A stretch of DNA of 16,912 nucleotides from an uncultured Collinsella sp. (GCA_958405195.1 CATYDM010000045.1:1-16912); one strand, 5' to 3'. Shown: positions 1-8,385, counted from the stretch's first letter. The notes: generated from the letters alone by a model not told the origin. Numbers and translations are program-made.

Positions 1-55
<55 letters not shown>

Positions 56-63
56 ACGCAATT

Positions 64-91
64 AAAGCCACGTCTTCGGACGTGGCTTTTT
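64..91 (+). terminator. Intrinsic terminator of the tRNA transcript
   Basis: A perfect 10-bp stem (65-74 with 79-88) around a TTCG tetraloop is followed by a short T run. It lies 10 bases after the tRNA CCA end, so it is the expected end of the tRNA transcript. Confidence 0.88.
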
Positions 92-209
92 GCGTTTGAT
101 GCACTTTGTTTTGATAGAACGATCGCCCTGGTGCATCTTCGCCCAGAACCCCCGCGCCTTCGGGAACGCAAGTAAAATCTAATGAGTATATCTGTCTGAA
201 CAACAGCTT

Positions 210-260
210 TGTTGCGCAACACCTGTTCTACGAGACAGGGGTTAGGTTATACTAAATTAC
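210..260 (+). promoter_or_regulatory. Candidate promoter and operator dyads upstream of the Rrf2 gene
   Basis: The 323 bases between the tRNA terminator and the Rrf2 start hold no gene. A TATACT -10 box is at 248-253, without a convincing -35. Directly upstream are two adjacent dyads. TGTTGCGCAACA (210-221) is a perfect 12-bp palindrome. CCTGT-N8-ACAGG (222-239) covers the spacer and -35 area. A regulator bound there would block polymerase, and autoregulation by the downstream Rrf2 protein is a natural guess. A start near 260 would leave a leader of about 155 bases. Confidence 0.4.
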
Positions 261-307
261 ACTGTGCGCCGCATCTGATGCATTTCGCTCCAAGCGCGGC
301 ACTCAGT

Positions 308-335
308 GGATATCCGATTTACCATTTGGATGTCC
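308..335 (+). repeat. Two near-identical palindromes spaced 20 bp
   Basis: TGGATATCC and TGGATGTCC occur 20 bp apart (GGATATCC 308-315, GGATGTCC 328-335). This is about two helical turns, inside the leader of the Rrf2 gene. The first is a perfect palindrome and the second differs at one base. The spacing suggests cooperative protein binding, but no known regulator is recognised. Confidence 0.35.
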
Positions 336-414
336 TGGCGGTCATTTAGCGTCTCGACACAAGCTCGGCCCCCGGAGCTCGTTCGAGCTGTTCGTATTCC
401 TTGAAAGGGGAAAA

Positions 415-900
415 ATGGACATATCGAGGAAGACTGATTACGCCCTTCGCATGCTGGCGATGCTTGCCGAGGATCCGGAGCGTTTGCTTTCTGTTCGCAC
501 CGCTGCCGAAGAGGTCAATGTCCCGTATTCGTTTGCCCGCTCGATTCAGCACGGTTTGGTCCAGGCCGGTATTGTGGAGAGCCTGCGTGGCGTCCACGGT
601 GGCATGCGTCTCAAGGTCAGTCCGGACGACGTCACTATCCGCCAGGTCGTCGAGGCCGTTCAGGGTCCTATGGTTATGAACGATTGCACCGCGCCCGATG
701 GTGACTGTGCGCGCATGGGCGCGTGCTGCTATCATCCCCTGTGGGCCGGAGCCCAGGCGTTGATGCGCGACTACCTCGATTCCGTTTCGCTCGGCGACAT
801 CGTCGCTCACCGCCAGTTCCCGGCCGTCGATCCCAAGTTCGCCGACCGCGAAGCGTTTCCCGAGTACGCCACCTGCGCGTGCGCTTACCGGGAGGAATAG
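415..900 (+). CDS. Rrf2-family (IscR/NsrR-like) transcriptional regulator
   Basis: A 161-residue Rrf2 protein of normal family length, probably a DNA-binding sensor of iron-sulfur status, oxygen or nitric oxide. The start MDISRKTDYALR is the canonical Rrf2 N-terminus, with AAAGGGG 5-10 bases upstream. The winged helix occupies roughly residues 1-66, with the recognition helix around 37-48 and a Gly-Gly wing at 62-63. The cluster-binding region has C91, C98 and C104, followed by C105 and H107, very close to the C92/C98/C104 and H107 set of IscR. The first gap is one residue longer. A second Cys pair (C154, C156) lies at the C-terminus and is not part of the classic motif. It is followed 21 bases later by a MutY-like gene, so the two are probably cotranscribed. 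Whether it is IscR-, NsrR- or RirA-like in function cannot be decided from sequence. Confidence 0.9.
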   Translation: MDISRKTDYALRMLAMLAEDPERLLSVRTAAEEVNVPYSFARSIQHGLVQAGIVESLRGVHGGMRLKVSPDDVTIRQVVEAVQGPMVMNDCTAPDGDCARMGACCYHPLWAGAQALMRDYLDSVSLGDIVAHRQFPAVDPKFADREAFPEYATCACAYREE

Positions 901-921
901 CGCCGCATAAGGAGCATAGCC

Positions 922-1827
922 ATGATTCAGGACCCCTTTCGTTCGATGATTCGTTCGGAAGGGGTCCTGCGCTATCGCGACCTTCCGTGGCGCCGCACGC
1001 GCGATCCGTACATCATTTGGCTTTCTGAGGTCATGTTACAGCAAACGCAGGTGCCGCGTGTGGAGGCGCGCATGCCGGTGTGGCTCGATCGTTTTCCGAC
1101 CGTGCAGGCGCTTGCCCAGGCCGCGCCTTCCGATGTTTTGGACGCGTGGCAGGGGATGGGCTACAACCGACGCGCTCTGGCGCTTCACGGGGCCGCTCAG
1201 CGCGTTGTAGAGGACTGGGATGGGGAGTTTCCGCGCGAGACGCACGATCTGGTCGCGCTGCCCGGCATTGGCCCGGCAACGGCGCAGGGCATCCGTTCGT
1301 TTGCATTCGATCTTCCGGGCGTGTATCTGGAGACCAACGTGCGCACGGTCTTTTTGCATCATTTCTTTCCCGATGTGCCGGCCGTTCCCGATCGCGAGCT
1401 GGTGCCGCTGATTCAAGCCGCCTGTCCGGCGGCCCCCGGTGCGGCGGCGGACGAGATCGCGTCCTTTGCCGTGCCTCAAGATGATGCCGATACGCCGCGC
1501 GCGTGGTATTACGCGTTGCTGGATTACGGCGCGTATCTTAAAAAGACGCTGCCCAATCCGTCCAGGCGGTCGGCGGGCTATAGTCGTCAGTCCAAGTTTG
1601 AGGGCTCGCGTCGCCAAAAGCGCGCCCACATCGTGCGCATGTTGTTGGCGGCGCGTGATGGGCAGCCTGCGGGCATTACGGTTGACGAAGCTGTTGCAGG
1701 CGTTAACGAGATGGAGACGGCAGCCGGCCGGGAGCCGGTTGAGCGCGAGCTAGTCGCAAGTATTCTTGCCGATCTGGAGCGCGAGGGCTTTTGCCGCTCC
1801 GAGGGCGATCGTTGGCTGAGTGTATAG
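922..1827 (+). CDS. MutY-like HhH-GPD DNA glycosylase lacking the Fe-S cluster
   Basis: A 301-residue base-excision-repair glycosylase. AAGGAG at 909-914 supports this ATG. The MutY hallmark PWR...SEVMLQQTQV gives E36, matching the catalytic glutamate of MutY. The helix-hairpin-helix LPGIGPATA spans 113-121. The position of the catalytic aspartate of MutY (E. coli D138, context LDGNV) is E137 in LETNV. The four-cysteine Fe-S motif after the catalytic domain is absent: only isolated cysteines remain. The segment NPSRRSAGYSRQSKFEGSRR around 213-232 and the basic/helical C-terminus replace the cluster and the 8-oxoG-recognition domain of standard MutY. I recall similar ETN-type, clusterless proteins annotated as A/G-specific adenine glycosylase in actinobacteria and methanogens. 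The lesion specificity is therefore uncertain: adenine opposite 8-oxoG is the default, and T or U mismatch removal is possible. It is probably in an operon with the Rrf2 gene. Confidence 0.85.
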   Translation: MIQDPFRSMIRSEGVLRYRDLPWRRTRDPYIIWLSEVMLQQTQVPRVEARMPVWLDRFPTVQALAQAAPSDVLDAWQGMGYNRRALALHGAAQRVVEDWDGEFPRETHDLVALPGIGPATAQGIRSFAFDLPGVYLETNVRTVFLHHFFPDVPAVPDRELVPLIQAACPAAPGAAADEIASFAVPQDDADTPRAWYYALLDYGAYLKKTLPNPSRRSAGYSRQSKFEGSRRQKRAHIVRMLLAARDGQPAGITVDEAVAGVNEMETAAGREPVERELVASILADLEREGFCRSEGDRWLSV

Positions 1828-1941
1828 CTCGCTCGAATCTGAAGAACAGGATTATAAGGTTTAAATTCTCGGCTTGAGGGCATCCTAAAGACAAGGCCGC
1901 TCAAAGCCTATGGGCGGCATGTGTTGAAGGGAAGTACACCT

Positions 1942-2481
1942 ATGGATTTTGAGAACTCTCAGACCAAGAAGAACCTCGAGACTGCTTTTGCCGGTGAGTC
2001 CCAGGCACACACCAAGTATCGCTACTATGCATCCAAGGCCAAAAAGGACGGCTACGTTCAGATCTCGAATATCTTTGCCGAGACGGCGGGCAACGAGTCC
2101 GAGCATGCCAAGCTGTGGTTTAAGTACCTGCACGACGGTGCCGTTCCGGGCACTCTGGACAACCTGCGCGACGCCGCCGCGGGCGAGAACTACGAGTGGA
2201 CCACGATGTATGACGAGTTTGCCAAGACCGCCGAGGAGGAGGGCTTTGCCGAGATCGCCGAGAAGTTCCGCGGCGTCGGTGCTGTGGAGAAGGCTCACGA
2301 GGAGCGCTACAACAAGCTCGTCGAGCGCATCGAGTCGGGCGAGGTGTTTGAGCGCGAGGGCGTGAAGGTGTGGAAGTGCCTGAACTGCGGGCACCTGCAC
2401 GTTGGTGCCGAGGCACCTGAGGTGTGCCCGGTGTGTAACCACCCGAAGGCGTACTTTGAGGAGCAGGTGGTGAACTACTAG
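1942..2481 (+). CDS. rbr: Rubrerythrin (diiron peroxidase with rubredoxin domain)
   Basis: A 179-residue rubrerythrin, a cytoplasmic NAD(P)H-linked peroxidase that reduces hydrogen peroxide in anaerobes. The ATG at 1942 is preferred over the in-frame GTG at 1921, because AAGGGA (1927-1932) is correctly spaced for it and the protein then begins MDFENSQTKKNLETAF. The ferritin-like four-helix domain (about 1-135) has the expected ligand set: E19, E52 and H55, E82 and E85, E116 and H119. The C-terminal rubredoxin domain has two CxxC pairs, C146/C149 and C162/C165. Length and all ligands are intact, so it should be active. Codon use is strongly biased toward C/G-ending preferred codons, consistent with high expression. 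It lies 114 bases after the MutY-like gene with no clear promoter visible, and is followed by a long-hairpin terminator element. Confidence 0.96.
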   Translation: MDFENSQTKKNLETAFAGESQAHTKYRYYASKAKKDGYVQISNIFAETAGNESEHAKLWFKYLHDGAVPGTLDNLRDAAAGENYEWTTMYDEFAKTAEEEGFAEIAEKFRGVGAVEKAHEERYNKLVERIESGEVFEREGVKVWKCLNCGHLHVGAEAPEVCPVCNHPKAYFEEQVVNY

Positions 2482-2502
2482 CGCGTGGCGCTGGCGTGAG
2501 CT

Positions 2503-2588
2503 GGGCCGGGAGGGCCGGACTACCTTCCCTCCTCGCTCACGGCTTGGCTGGGTCGCGTTGTGGGATGGTTGCCCGGCCCTCCCGGCCC
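2503..2588 (+). repeat. Long imperfect hairpin element, copy A
   Basis: Two 27-base arms (2503-2529 and 2562-2588) pair with 24 matches, including an uninterrupted 16-bp outer stem of GGGCCGGGAGGGCCGG. The 32-base apical loop contains CTCGCTCACGGCT followed by GCTGGGTCGCG. The same apical sequence recurs in copy B at 3411-3494, while the arms differ. It sits 21 bases after the rubrerythrin stop and about 50 bases before an intrinsic terminator that is also shared with copy B. Confidence 0.85.
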
Positions 2589-2638
2589 GCTTTGGTTCGT
2601 TGCGTGCTCGCTACAGAAAAGCTGATAACTAAGTTTGT

Positions 2639-2668
2639 GTGCCGCCCCTATCGGGGCGGCACGTTTTT
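2639..2668 (+). terminator. Intrinsic terminator ending hairpin element A
   Basis: A perfect 10-bp stem GTGCCGCCCC/GGGGCGGCAC (2639-2648 and 2653-2662) with a TATC loop is followed by G and five Ts. It probably ends the rubrerythrin transcript. The stem and about 38 bases before it (from GCTCG at 2606) are nearly identical to the terminator of copy B at 3545-3572. Confidence 0.9.
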
Positions 2669-2759
2669 GTATGGGGACTGGTTGGGACGGCAGCGTTCAT
2701 GGGTGGGGTACACTGGGTGGCGACTTTTAGTTTATCTACTACCTGATGGGGTGTTTTTT

Positions 2760-3392
2760 ATGGGCAAGAAGTCTCGGGCTCGGGTTGCTGCGGCGGGAAC
2801 TCGCAAGGATCCTGGTCGTCGGGTTGCCGAGGGCAAAAAGGCCGATCGTGCCGAGAAGGACAAGAAGGTCGGCGCGCATGCTCATCCTGAGTGGGCGCCT
2901 CATTTGAATTCGGCTAGTGAGGATTTGACTGCCAAGTTGTTTACTCTGGTCGAGGTAATTTTGGGCGTGGTGCCCCTTGTGGTTATCGGTTTATTCTTGG
3001 CTTCGAAGGACGCTACGAGTGTCGATAAACTCACCGAGGTCTTTTCGCAGGAGCCCTCGATGGTGGTCACGTTTATTTCGGCGTGCTTGCAGCCGTTTGT
3101 GGCGTACATGCTGTATATGGTCTACCGCAAATACTGCGAGGGTGATGCGGGCTTTGCCGCCGGTAACTTGATTGGACTCTTGTGCTCCGAGATTTTGCTG
3201 CTCAATATTCCCGGCGTCATCGGTATGGGCATCTTGCTGTGGCGTGTTTGGCGCAACGTCGCCCCGCACTTTGAGAGCTGGTTGTTTGAGCGTCGCTTTG
3301 CGGGCGTGGTGGCCGATATTGCGGGCTCGCTCGTGATTCTAGCCTTGGCGTTTCTGTGCGCCACCGCCGCCCGCGGTCTCGCAGGCATGTAG
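2760..3392 (+). CDS. Unknown four-helix membrane protein
   Basis: A 210-residue protein of no family I recognise. The ATG at 2760 is chosen because it lies after the preceding terminator and begins a normal protein (MGKKSRARVAAAG). Longer in-frame starts would run back through the terminator. The ribosome site is weak (GATGGGG at 2744-2750), and a possible TACACT -10 box is at 2709-2714. Residues 1-45 are a highly basic, Lys/Arg/Ala-rich, probably disordered cytoplasmic tail. Predicted membrane segments are about 60-80, 100-121, 136-160 and 183-204. The loop around 161-180 (WRVWRNVAPHFESWLFERRF) is rich in aromatic and basic residues. The gene stands alone between two related hairpin-terminator elements. 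No enzymatic motif is visible, and a transport, envelope or stress role would be a guess. Confidence 0.8.
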   Translation: MGKKSRARVAAAGTRKDPGRRVAEGKKADRAEKDKKVGAHAHPEWAPHLNSASEDLTAKLFTLVEVILGVVPLVVIGLFLASKDATSVDKLTEVFSQEPSMVVTFISACLQPFVAYMLYMVYRKYCEGDAGFAAGNLIGLLCSEILLLNIPGVIGMGILLWRVWRNVAPHFESWLFERRFAGVVADIAGSLVILALAFLCATAARGLAGM

Positions 3393-3410
3393 TCTGTTCT
3401 CACCGACCAC

Positions 3411-3494
3411 GGGGCGCAGGGCGGGGAAACCTTTCCCTCTCGCTCACGGCTCCGCAGGGTCGCGCGAGGCAAAGGTTTCCCCGCCCTGCGCTCC
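3411..3494 (+). repeat. Long imperfect hairpin element, copy B
   Basis: Two 29-base arms (3411-3439 and 3466-3494) pair with only one C-C mismatch and one G-T wobble. The 26-base loop TCGCTCACGGCT... matches the loop of copy A at 23 of 26 positions over the shared core. The arm sequences differ from copy A, but pairing is kept on both sides. It lies 18 bases after the stop of the membrane protein gene. Confidence 0.87.
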
Positions 3495-3544
3495 GGCGTT
3501 GAGTCGTCGCATGCTCGTTACAGAAAAGCTGATAATAAGTTTGT

Positions 3545-3572
3545 GTGCCGCCCCTTTGGGGCGGCACTTTTT
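3545..3572 (+). terminator. Intrinsic terminator ending hairpin element B
   Basis: A 10-bp stem GTGCCGCCCC/GGGGCGGCAC with a TTT loop is followed by five Ts. The bases leading into it (ACAGAAAAGCTGATAA, then TAAGTTTGT) repeat those before the terminator at 2639. It ends the transcript of the membrane protein gene. Confidence 0.9.
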
Positions 3573-3713
3573 GTGGGGTCCCGGTCTCCACAATTTTCGT
3601 CAAGCTTTTGGTTAGATTTTGGTCAGTTGGCGTAAGGGTGGAAGGCCAAAAGATTGCTGGCGAAAAAAGCTCAGAGAAAGTGCTGGTAGGGGAGTTGTTG
3701 AGCTTTTCGACAG

Positions 3714-3727
3714 CTTTTGAGCAAAAG
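3714..3727 (+). promoter_or_regulatory. Dyad CTTTTG-AG-CAAAAG upstream of small membrane protein
   Basis: A perfect 14-base dyad lies in the 250-base gap (3573-3823) before the next gene, next to a second AGCTTTT copy at 3701-3707. It could be an operator. No clear -35/-10 pair is visible nearby, and I see no gene in the rest of the gap. Confidence 0.25.
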
Positions 3728-3823
3728 AAACTTTGTGGCTATTGCCGGCGATTGCGTTGTCGCGGTCATGGCGGTGCGGGATGCTGGTCGTAAGCGTCGA
3801 ATGCTCCGACTTTGGAGGCCAAC

Positions 3824-4246
3824 ATGGACCTGTTTCTTGAGACTCCGCAGCAACAAGCTGAGCGCATGCTGCGTCAGCAGCAACGACTCATGGAGATGCA
3901 AATGCAAGGGGCGGCAGCCCAGCCCCCTGCGCAAAACGTTACGCCCGCGGTTTCGCCTGCGGGCGGATCGGCGCCAGAGAACTATTCCGTACAACAAGAT
4001 TCATATGCGCAGGAGCTTGCGTTCGACAAACGCCGCACGCGTCACCGCCGCGTGGGCCAGCGCCTGCGCACATTGGCGATGATCGTGCTCATTCCGCTAG
4101 GACTCGCGGCGATTTTCTTGGTCTCGTATGCGCTCACCTGCATCCTCAACGGTGCTTCGCCCGGCGAAGTGCTCCAACATCTGTCAGCCCTGGGCCAGCG
4201 CCTAGGCGACGTCATAACAACCATTCGCACCGGCTGGGAGAGCTAG
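3824..4246 (+). CDS. Small single-pass membrane protein of unknown function
   Basis: A 140-residue protein I do not recognise. The ATG at 3824 has GGAGG at 3814-3818, five bases upstream, so it is preferred to the in-frame TTG at 3812. The N-terminal 28 residues are Gln/Met/Arg-rich and likely helical or coiled coil (ETPQQQAERMLRQQQRLMEM). Residues 29-65 are Pro/Ala/Gln-rich and probably disordered. A basic stretch (69-82) precedes one transmembrane helix at about 84-107. The C-terminal tail of roughly 33 residues is amphipathic. The basic residues before the helix predict a cytoplasmic N-terminus. It is followed 124 bases later by rmuC. The architecture would fit a small envelope or division accessory protein, but nothing in the sequence proves that. 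Confidence 0.75.
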   Translation: MDLFLETPQQQAERMLRQQQRLMEMQMQGAAAQPPAQNVTPAVSPAGGSAPENYSVQQDSYAQELAFDKRRTRHRRVGQRLRTLAMIVLIPLGLAAIFLVSYALTCILNGASPGEVLQHLSALGQRLGDVITTIRTGWES

Positions 4247-4370
4247 CGTTTTAGCGTCCGCGGCTCTAAGAGAAATTTGCCTGCAAGGCAGTGGGTGATC
4301 CGTGCGTGTGGCGGGGTAAGATTGATCGCGGTTTTGATTGATGACCGATTGAGTTTGTTGGGCGGAGTCT

Positions 4371-5726
4371 ATGTCTGCTATTGATATCGTGCTTGTTGTG
4401 ATCGCCTTGGTGGCGGTGGGGGTTGCTGTGGCTTGCGCCCTCCAGCTCAAGAGCCTGCGTGCCGAGTTGCGGGAGCGTGGCGACAGTAGCGCGGAAACGC
4501 TGGCAGCACTCGAGCAGGCCAACAACGCGCTCGATGCCCTGAACGTCGCGCTGGCCGAAACTCGCCGCACGGCCAACGCCATCGCGCAGCAGCAGACGAC
4601 AGATGCGGCCGTGGAGCAGCAACGTTACCTGACCATCGCACGTGAGTTTTCGCAAGCTGGTGACCGGATGGATGACCTTCGCCGCGAGACGGCCCAACAG
4701 CTCGGTGCCAACCGCGAGGGCATCGAGCACCGCCTGGACAAGGTGCGCGAGACGGTCGATGCCCAGCTGGGTGCTATCCGCAAAGACAACAACGTGCAAC
4801 TCGATCAGATGCGCGCGACGGTGGACGAGAAGCTCTCCCGCACGCTCAACGATCGCCTGTCGGCATCGTTTAAGCAGGTGAGCGACCAGCTCGAGGCCGT
4901 GTACAAGGGCCTGGGCGACATGCAGTCCATCGCCACTGGCGTGGGTGATCTTAAGCGCGTGCTGGGCAACGTGAAGGCGCGTGGCATTTTGGGCGAGGTG
5001 CAGCTGGGTGCAATTCTGGCGGACATCCTTACGCCCGATCAGTATCTGGAAAACGTCGCCACCAAGCCCGGCGCCTCGGAGCGCGTTGAGTTTGCCGTCA
5101 AGCTGCCGGTGGACGAGGGCGATCCCGTGCTGCTGCCGATCGACTCCAAATTCCCGGGCGACGCGTACGAGCACTTGCTCGACGCGCAGGAGTCGGGCGA
5201 TGCGGAGACCGTTGCCGCGGCGCGCAAGACGCTCGACACCATGGTCAAGCGCGAGGCCAAGGACATCTGCGAAAAGTACCTGAGTGTGCCGGCAACGACC
5301 AACTTTGGCATCATGTTCGTGCCGTTTGAAGGGCTGTACGCCGAGGTCGTCAGCCGCCCCGGGCTTATCGAGACCCTGGGCCGCGACTATCACGTCAACG
5401 TTGCCGGTCCCAGCACCATGGCGGCCATCCTCAACAGTCTGCAGATGAGCTATCAGACGTTTAAGTTGCAAAAACGTACCGACGACGTGCTGCGCGTGCT
5501 CTCCGCCGTCAAGGCCGAGCTGCCGCGCTATCAAAAGGCGCTGCGCCGCGCCCAGCAGCAGATCGAGACCGCGGGCAAAACGGTCGAGGGCATCATCACC
5601 ACGCGCACTAACGTCATGGAGCGCAAGCTCAAGGACATCGACGCGCTGGAAGACGCCGACCAAGCCGATGAGATCTTGGGACTCACGTCCGCGAGCCTTC
5701 TCGCGGACCAAGAAGACGAGGACTAA
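4371..5726 (+). CDS. rmuC: RmuC-family DNA recombination limiting protein
   Basis: A 451-residue RmuC homologue of usual length. Residues 2-23 form an N-terminal membrane anchor. Residues 25 to about 185 are a long coiled coil rich in Ala, Glu, Gln and Arg. The conserved RmuC domain follows, with RGILGE at 204-209, PIDSKFP at 256-262, and the helical stretch ending in MERKLKDIDALE. E209, D258 and K260 match the spacing of a PD-(D/E)xK nuclease-like core. Family members limit inversions at short inverted repeats in E. coli, and their biochemical activity is predicted rather than established. The start has a short GGAG (4364-4367) spacing of three bases, which is tight. A strong hairpin terminator follows the gene. 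Confidence 0.93.
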   Translation: MSAIDIVLVVIALVAVGVAVACALQLKSLRAELRERGDSSAETLAALEQANNALDALNVALAETRRTANAIAQQQTTDAAVEQQRYLTIAREFSQAGDRMDDLRRETAQQLGANREGIEHRLDKVRETVDAQLGAIRKDNNVQLDQMRATVDEKLSRTLNDRLSASFKQVSDQLEAVYKGLGDMQSIATGVGDLKRVLGNVKARGILGEVQLGAILADILTPDQYLENVATKPGASERVEFAVKLPVDEGDPVLLPIDSKFPGDAYEHLLDAQESGDAETVAAARKTLDTMVKREAKDICEKYLSVPATTNFGIMFVPFEGLYAEVVSRPGLIETLGRDYHVNVAGPSTMAAILNSLQMSYQTFKLQKRTDDVLRVLSAVKAELPRYQKALRRAQQQIETAGKTVEGIITTRTNVMERKLKDIDALEDADQADEILGLTSASLLADQEDED

Positions 5727-5737
5727 TTGCAACAAGA

Positions 5738-5778
5738 CGGTGGGGCACCGGCACAAACGCGGGCGCCCCACCGCTTTT
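5738..5778 (+). terminator. Intrinsic terminator after rmuC
   Basis: A 9-bp perfect stem CGGTGGGGC/GCCCCACCG (5738-5746 and 5765-5773) with an 18-base loop is followed by C and four Ts. It starts 11 bases after the rmuC stop. Confidence 0.82.
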
Positions 5779-5788
5779 CGCATCGCGC

Positions 5789-5819
5789 TTGCCCGAAGTG
5801 CGCTTCAATGTGCAACAAT
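5789..5819 (+). promoter_or_regulatory. Candidate promoter of the ABC transporter gene
   Basis: TTGCCC (5789-5794) and an extended -10, TGC-AACAAT (5811-5819), are separated by 19 bases. The position between the rmuC terminator and the start of the ABC gene makes a promoter here likely, although the spacing is longer than ideal. Confidence 0.4.
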
Positions 5820-5853
5820 GGCGATTCGCCCTATCAGATGCGAAAGGAAGCCC

Positions 5854-7656
<1,803 letters not shown>

Positions 7657-7719
7657 GCGTCTCGGACGTGGGACAATTGTGCCCATAAGTTTATTGTGCC
7701 GTTGAGCCGAGGAGTCGTT

Positions 7720-8385
7720 ATGCCACGCGAGACCAATGCCGCCAAGCGCGAGCGCGCCATCGAGGTGTGCGAGCGTCTCAACCGTCGCTATGGCCCGGTC
7801 GAGTGTTTTCTGGATCACGAGAATCCCTTCCGCCTGCTGATCGCGGTGCTGCTCTCGGCGCAAACGACCGATGCGCAGGTCAACAAGGTGACGCCGAGGC
7901 TGTTTGCCCAGTGGCCCACGCCCGAGGCCATGGCCGGGGCGAGCGTGGCTGACGTGACAGACACCATCAAGTCACTCGGCTTCTACAAGAGCAAGGCCAA
8001 GCATGCCGTGGAGGCCGCGCAGATGATCGTCGCCGACTATGGCGGCGAGGTGCCGGCCGACATGAAGGAACTCGTGAAGCTGCCGGGCGTGGGACGCAAG
8101 ACGGCGAACATCGTGCTCAACGTGGGGTATGGCATCGTGGAGGGCATTGCGGTGGACACGCACGTCAACCGCATTGCGCACCGCCTGATGCTGAGTCCCA
8201 AGACGCATGCCAAGGAGCCGCTCAAGACCGAGCAGGATCTGCTCAAGATTTTGCCGCACGAGTATTGGGAGTCGGTCAACCATCAGTGGATCACCTTCGG
8301 TCGCGAGATCTGCGACGCCCGCAAACCCAAGTGTGACGAGTGTCCGCTGGCAGATTTGTGCCCCAGCGTGCGCGTAGCGGGGTAG
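7720..8385 (+). CDS. nth: Endonuclease III (Nth), DNA glycosylase/AP lyase
   Basis: A 221-residue endonuclease III that removes oxidised pyrimidines and cleaves abasic sites. GAGGAG at 7709-7714 supports the ATG at 7720 over the in-frame GTG at 7696. The helix-hairpin-helix LPGVGRKTAN contains the Schiff-base lysine K127, and D146 in VDTHVNR is the catalytic aspartate (E. coli K120 and D138). The Fe-S motif is complete: C198-x6-C205-x2-C208-x5-C214. It is a textbook family member, in contrast to the clusterless MutY-like enzyme at 922. It lies 63 bases after the ABC gene and before mfd. Confidence 0.97.
   Translation: MPRETNAAKRERAIEVCERLNRRYGPVECFLDHENPFRLLIAVLLSAQTTDAQVNKVTPRLFAQWPTPEAMAGASVADVTDTIKSLGFYKSKAKHAVEAAQMIVADYGGEVPADMKELVKLPGVGRKTANIVLNVGYGIVEGIAVDTHVNRIAHRLMLSPKTHAKEPLKTEQDLLKILPHEYWESVNHQWITFGREICDARKPKCDECPLADLCPSVRVAG

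Noticed and set aside
2496..2759. N-terminal extension of the unknown membrane protein
   Set aside because: It would be translated through hairpin element A and a strong terminator. The ATG at 2760 gives a sensible protein.
2503..3494. The paired hairpin elements as integron attC sites
   Set aside because: Gene-plus-hairpin order is cassette-like, but the RYYYAAC/GTTRRRY core sites and an integrase are not visible, and the elements end in transcription terminators.
3545..3793. An 82-codon frame between the second terminator and the small membrane protein
   Set aside because: It begins inside the terminator stem, has no ribosome site and shows no protein-like composition.
4266..5783. A 505-codon minus-strand frame opposite rmuC, and similar long ones at 10874-12151 and 12202-13560
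   Set aside because: They are antisense shadows of well-supported genes. Their compositions look like reverse-strand codon artefacts and they have no ribosome sites of note.
5668..5853. N-terminal extension of the ABC transporter back into rmuC
   Set aside because: The extra residues lie across the rmuC terminator and candidate promoter. The ATG at 5854 has a proper ribosome site and a normal exporter N-terminus.
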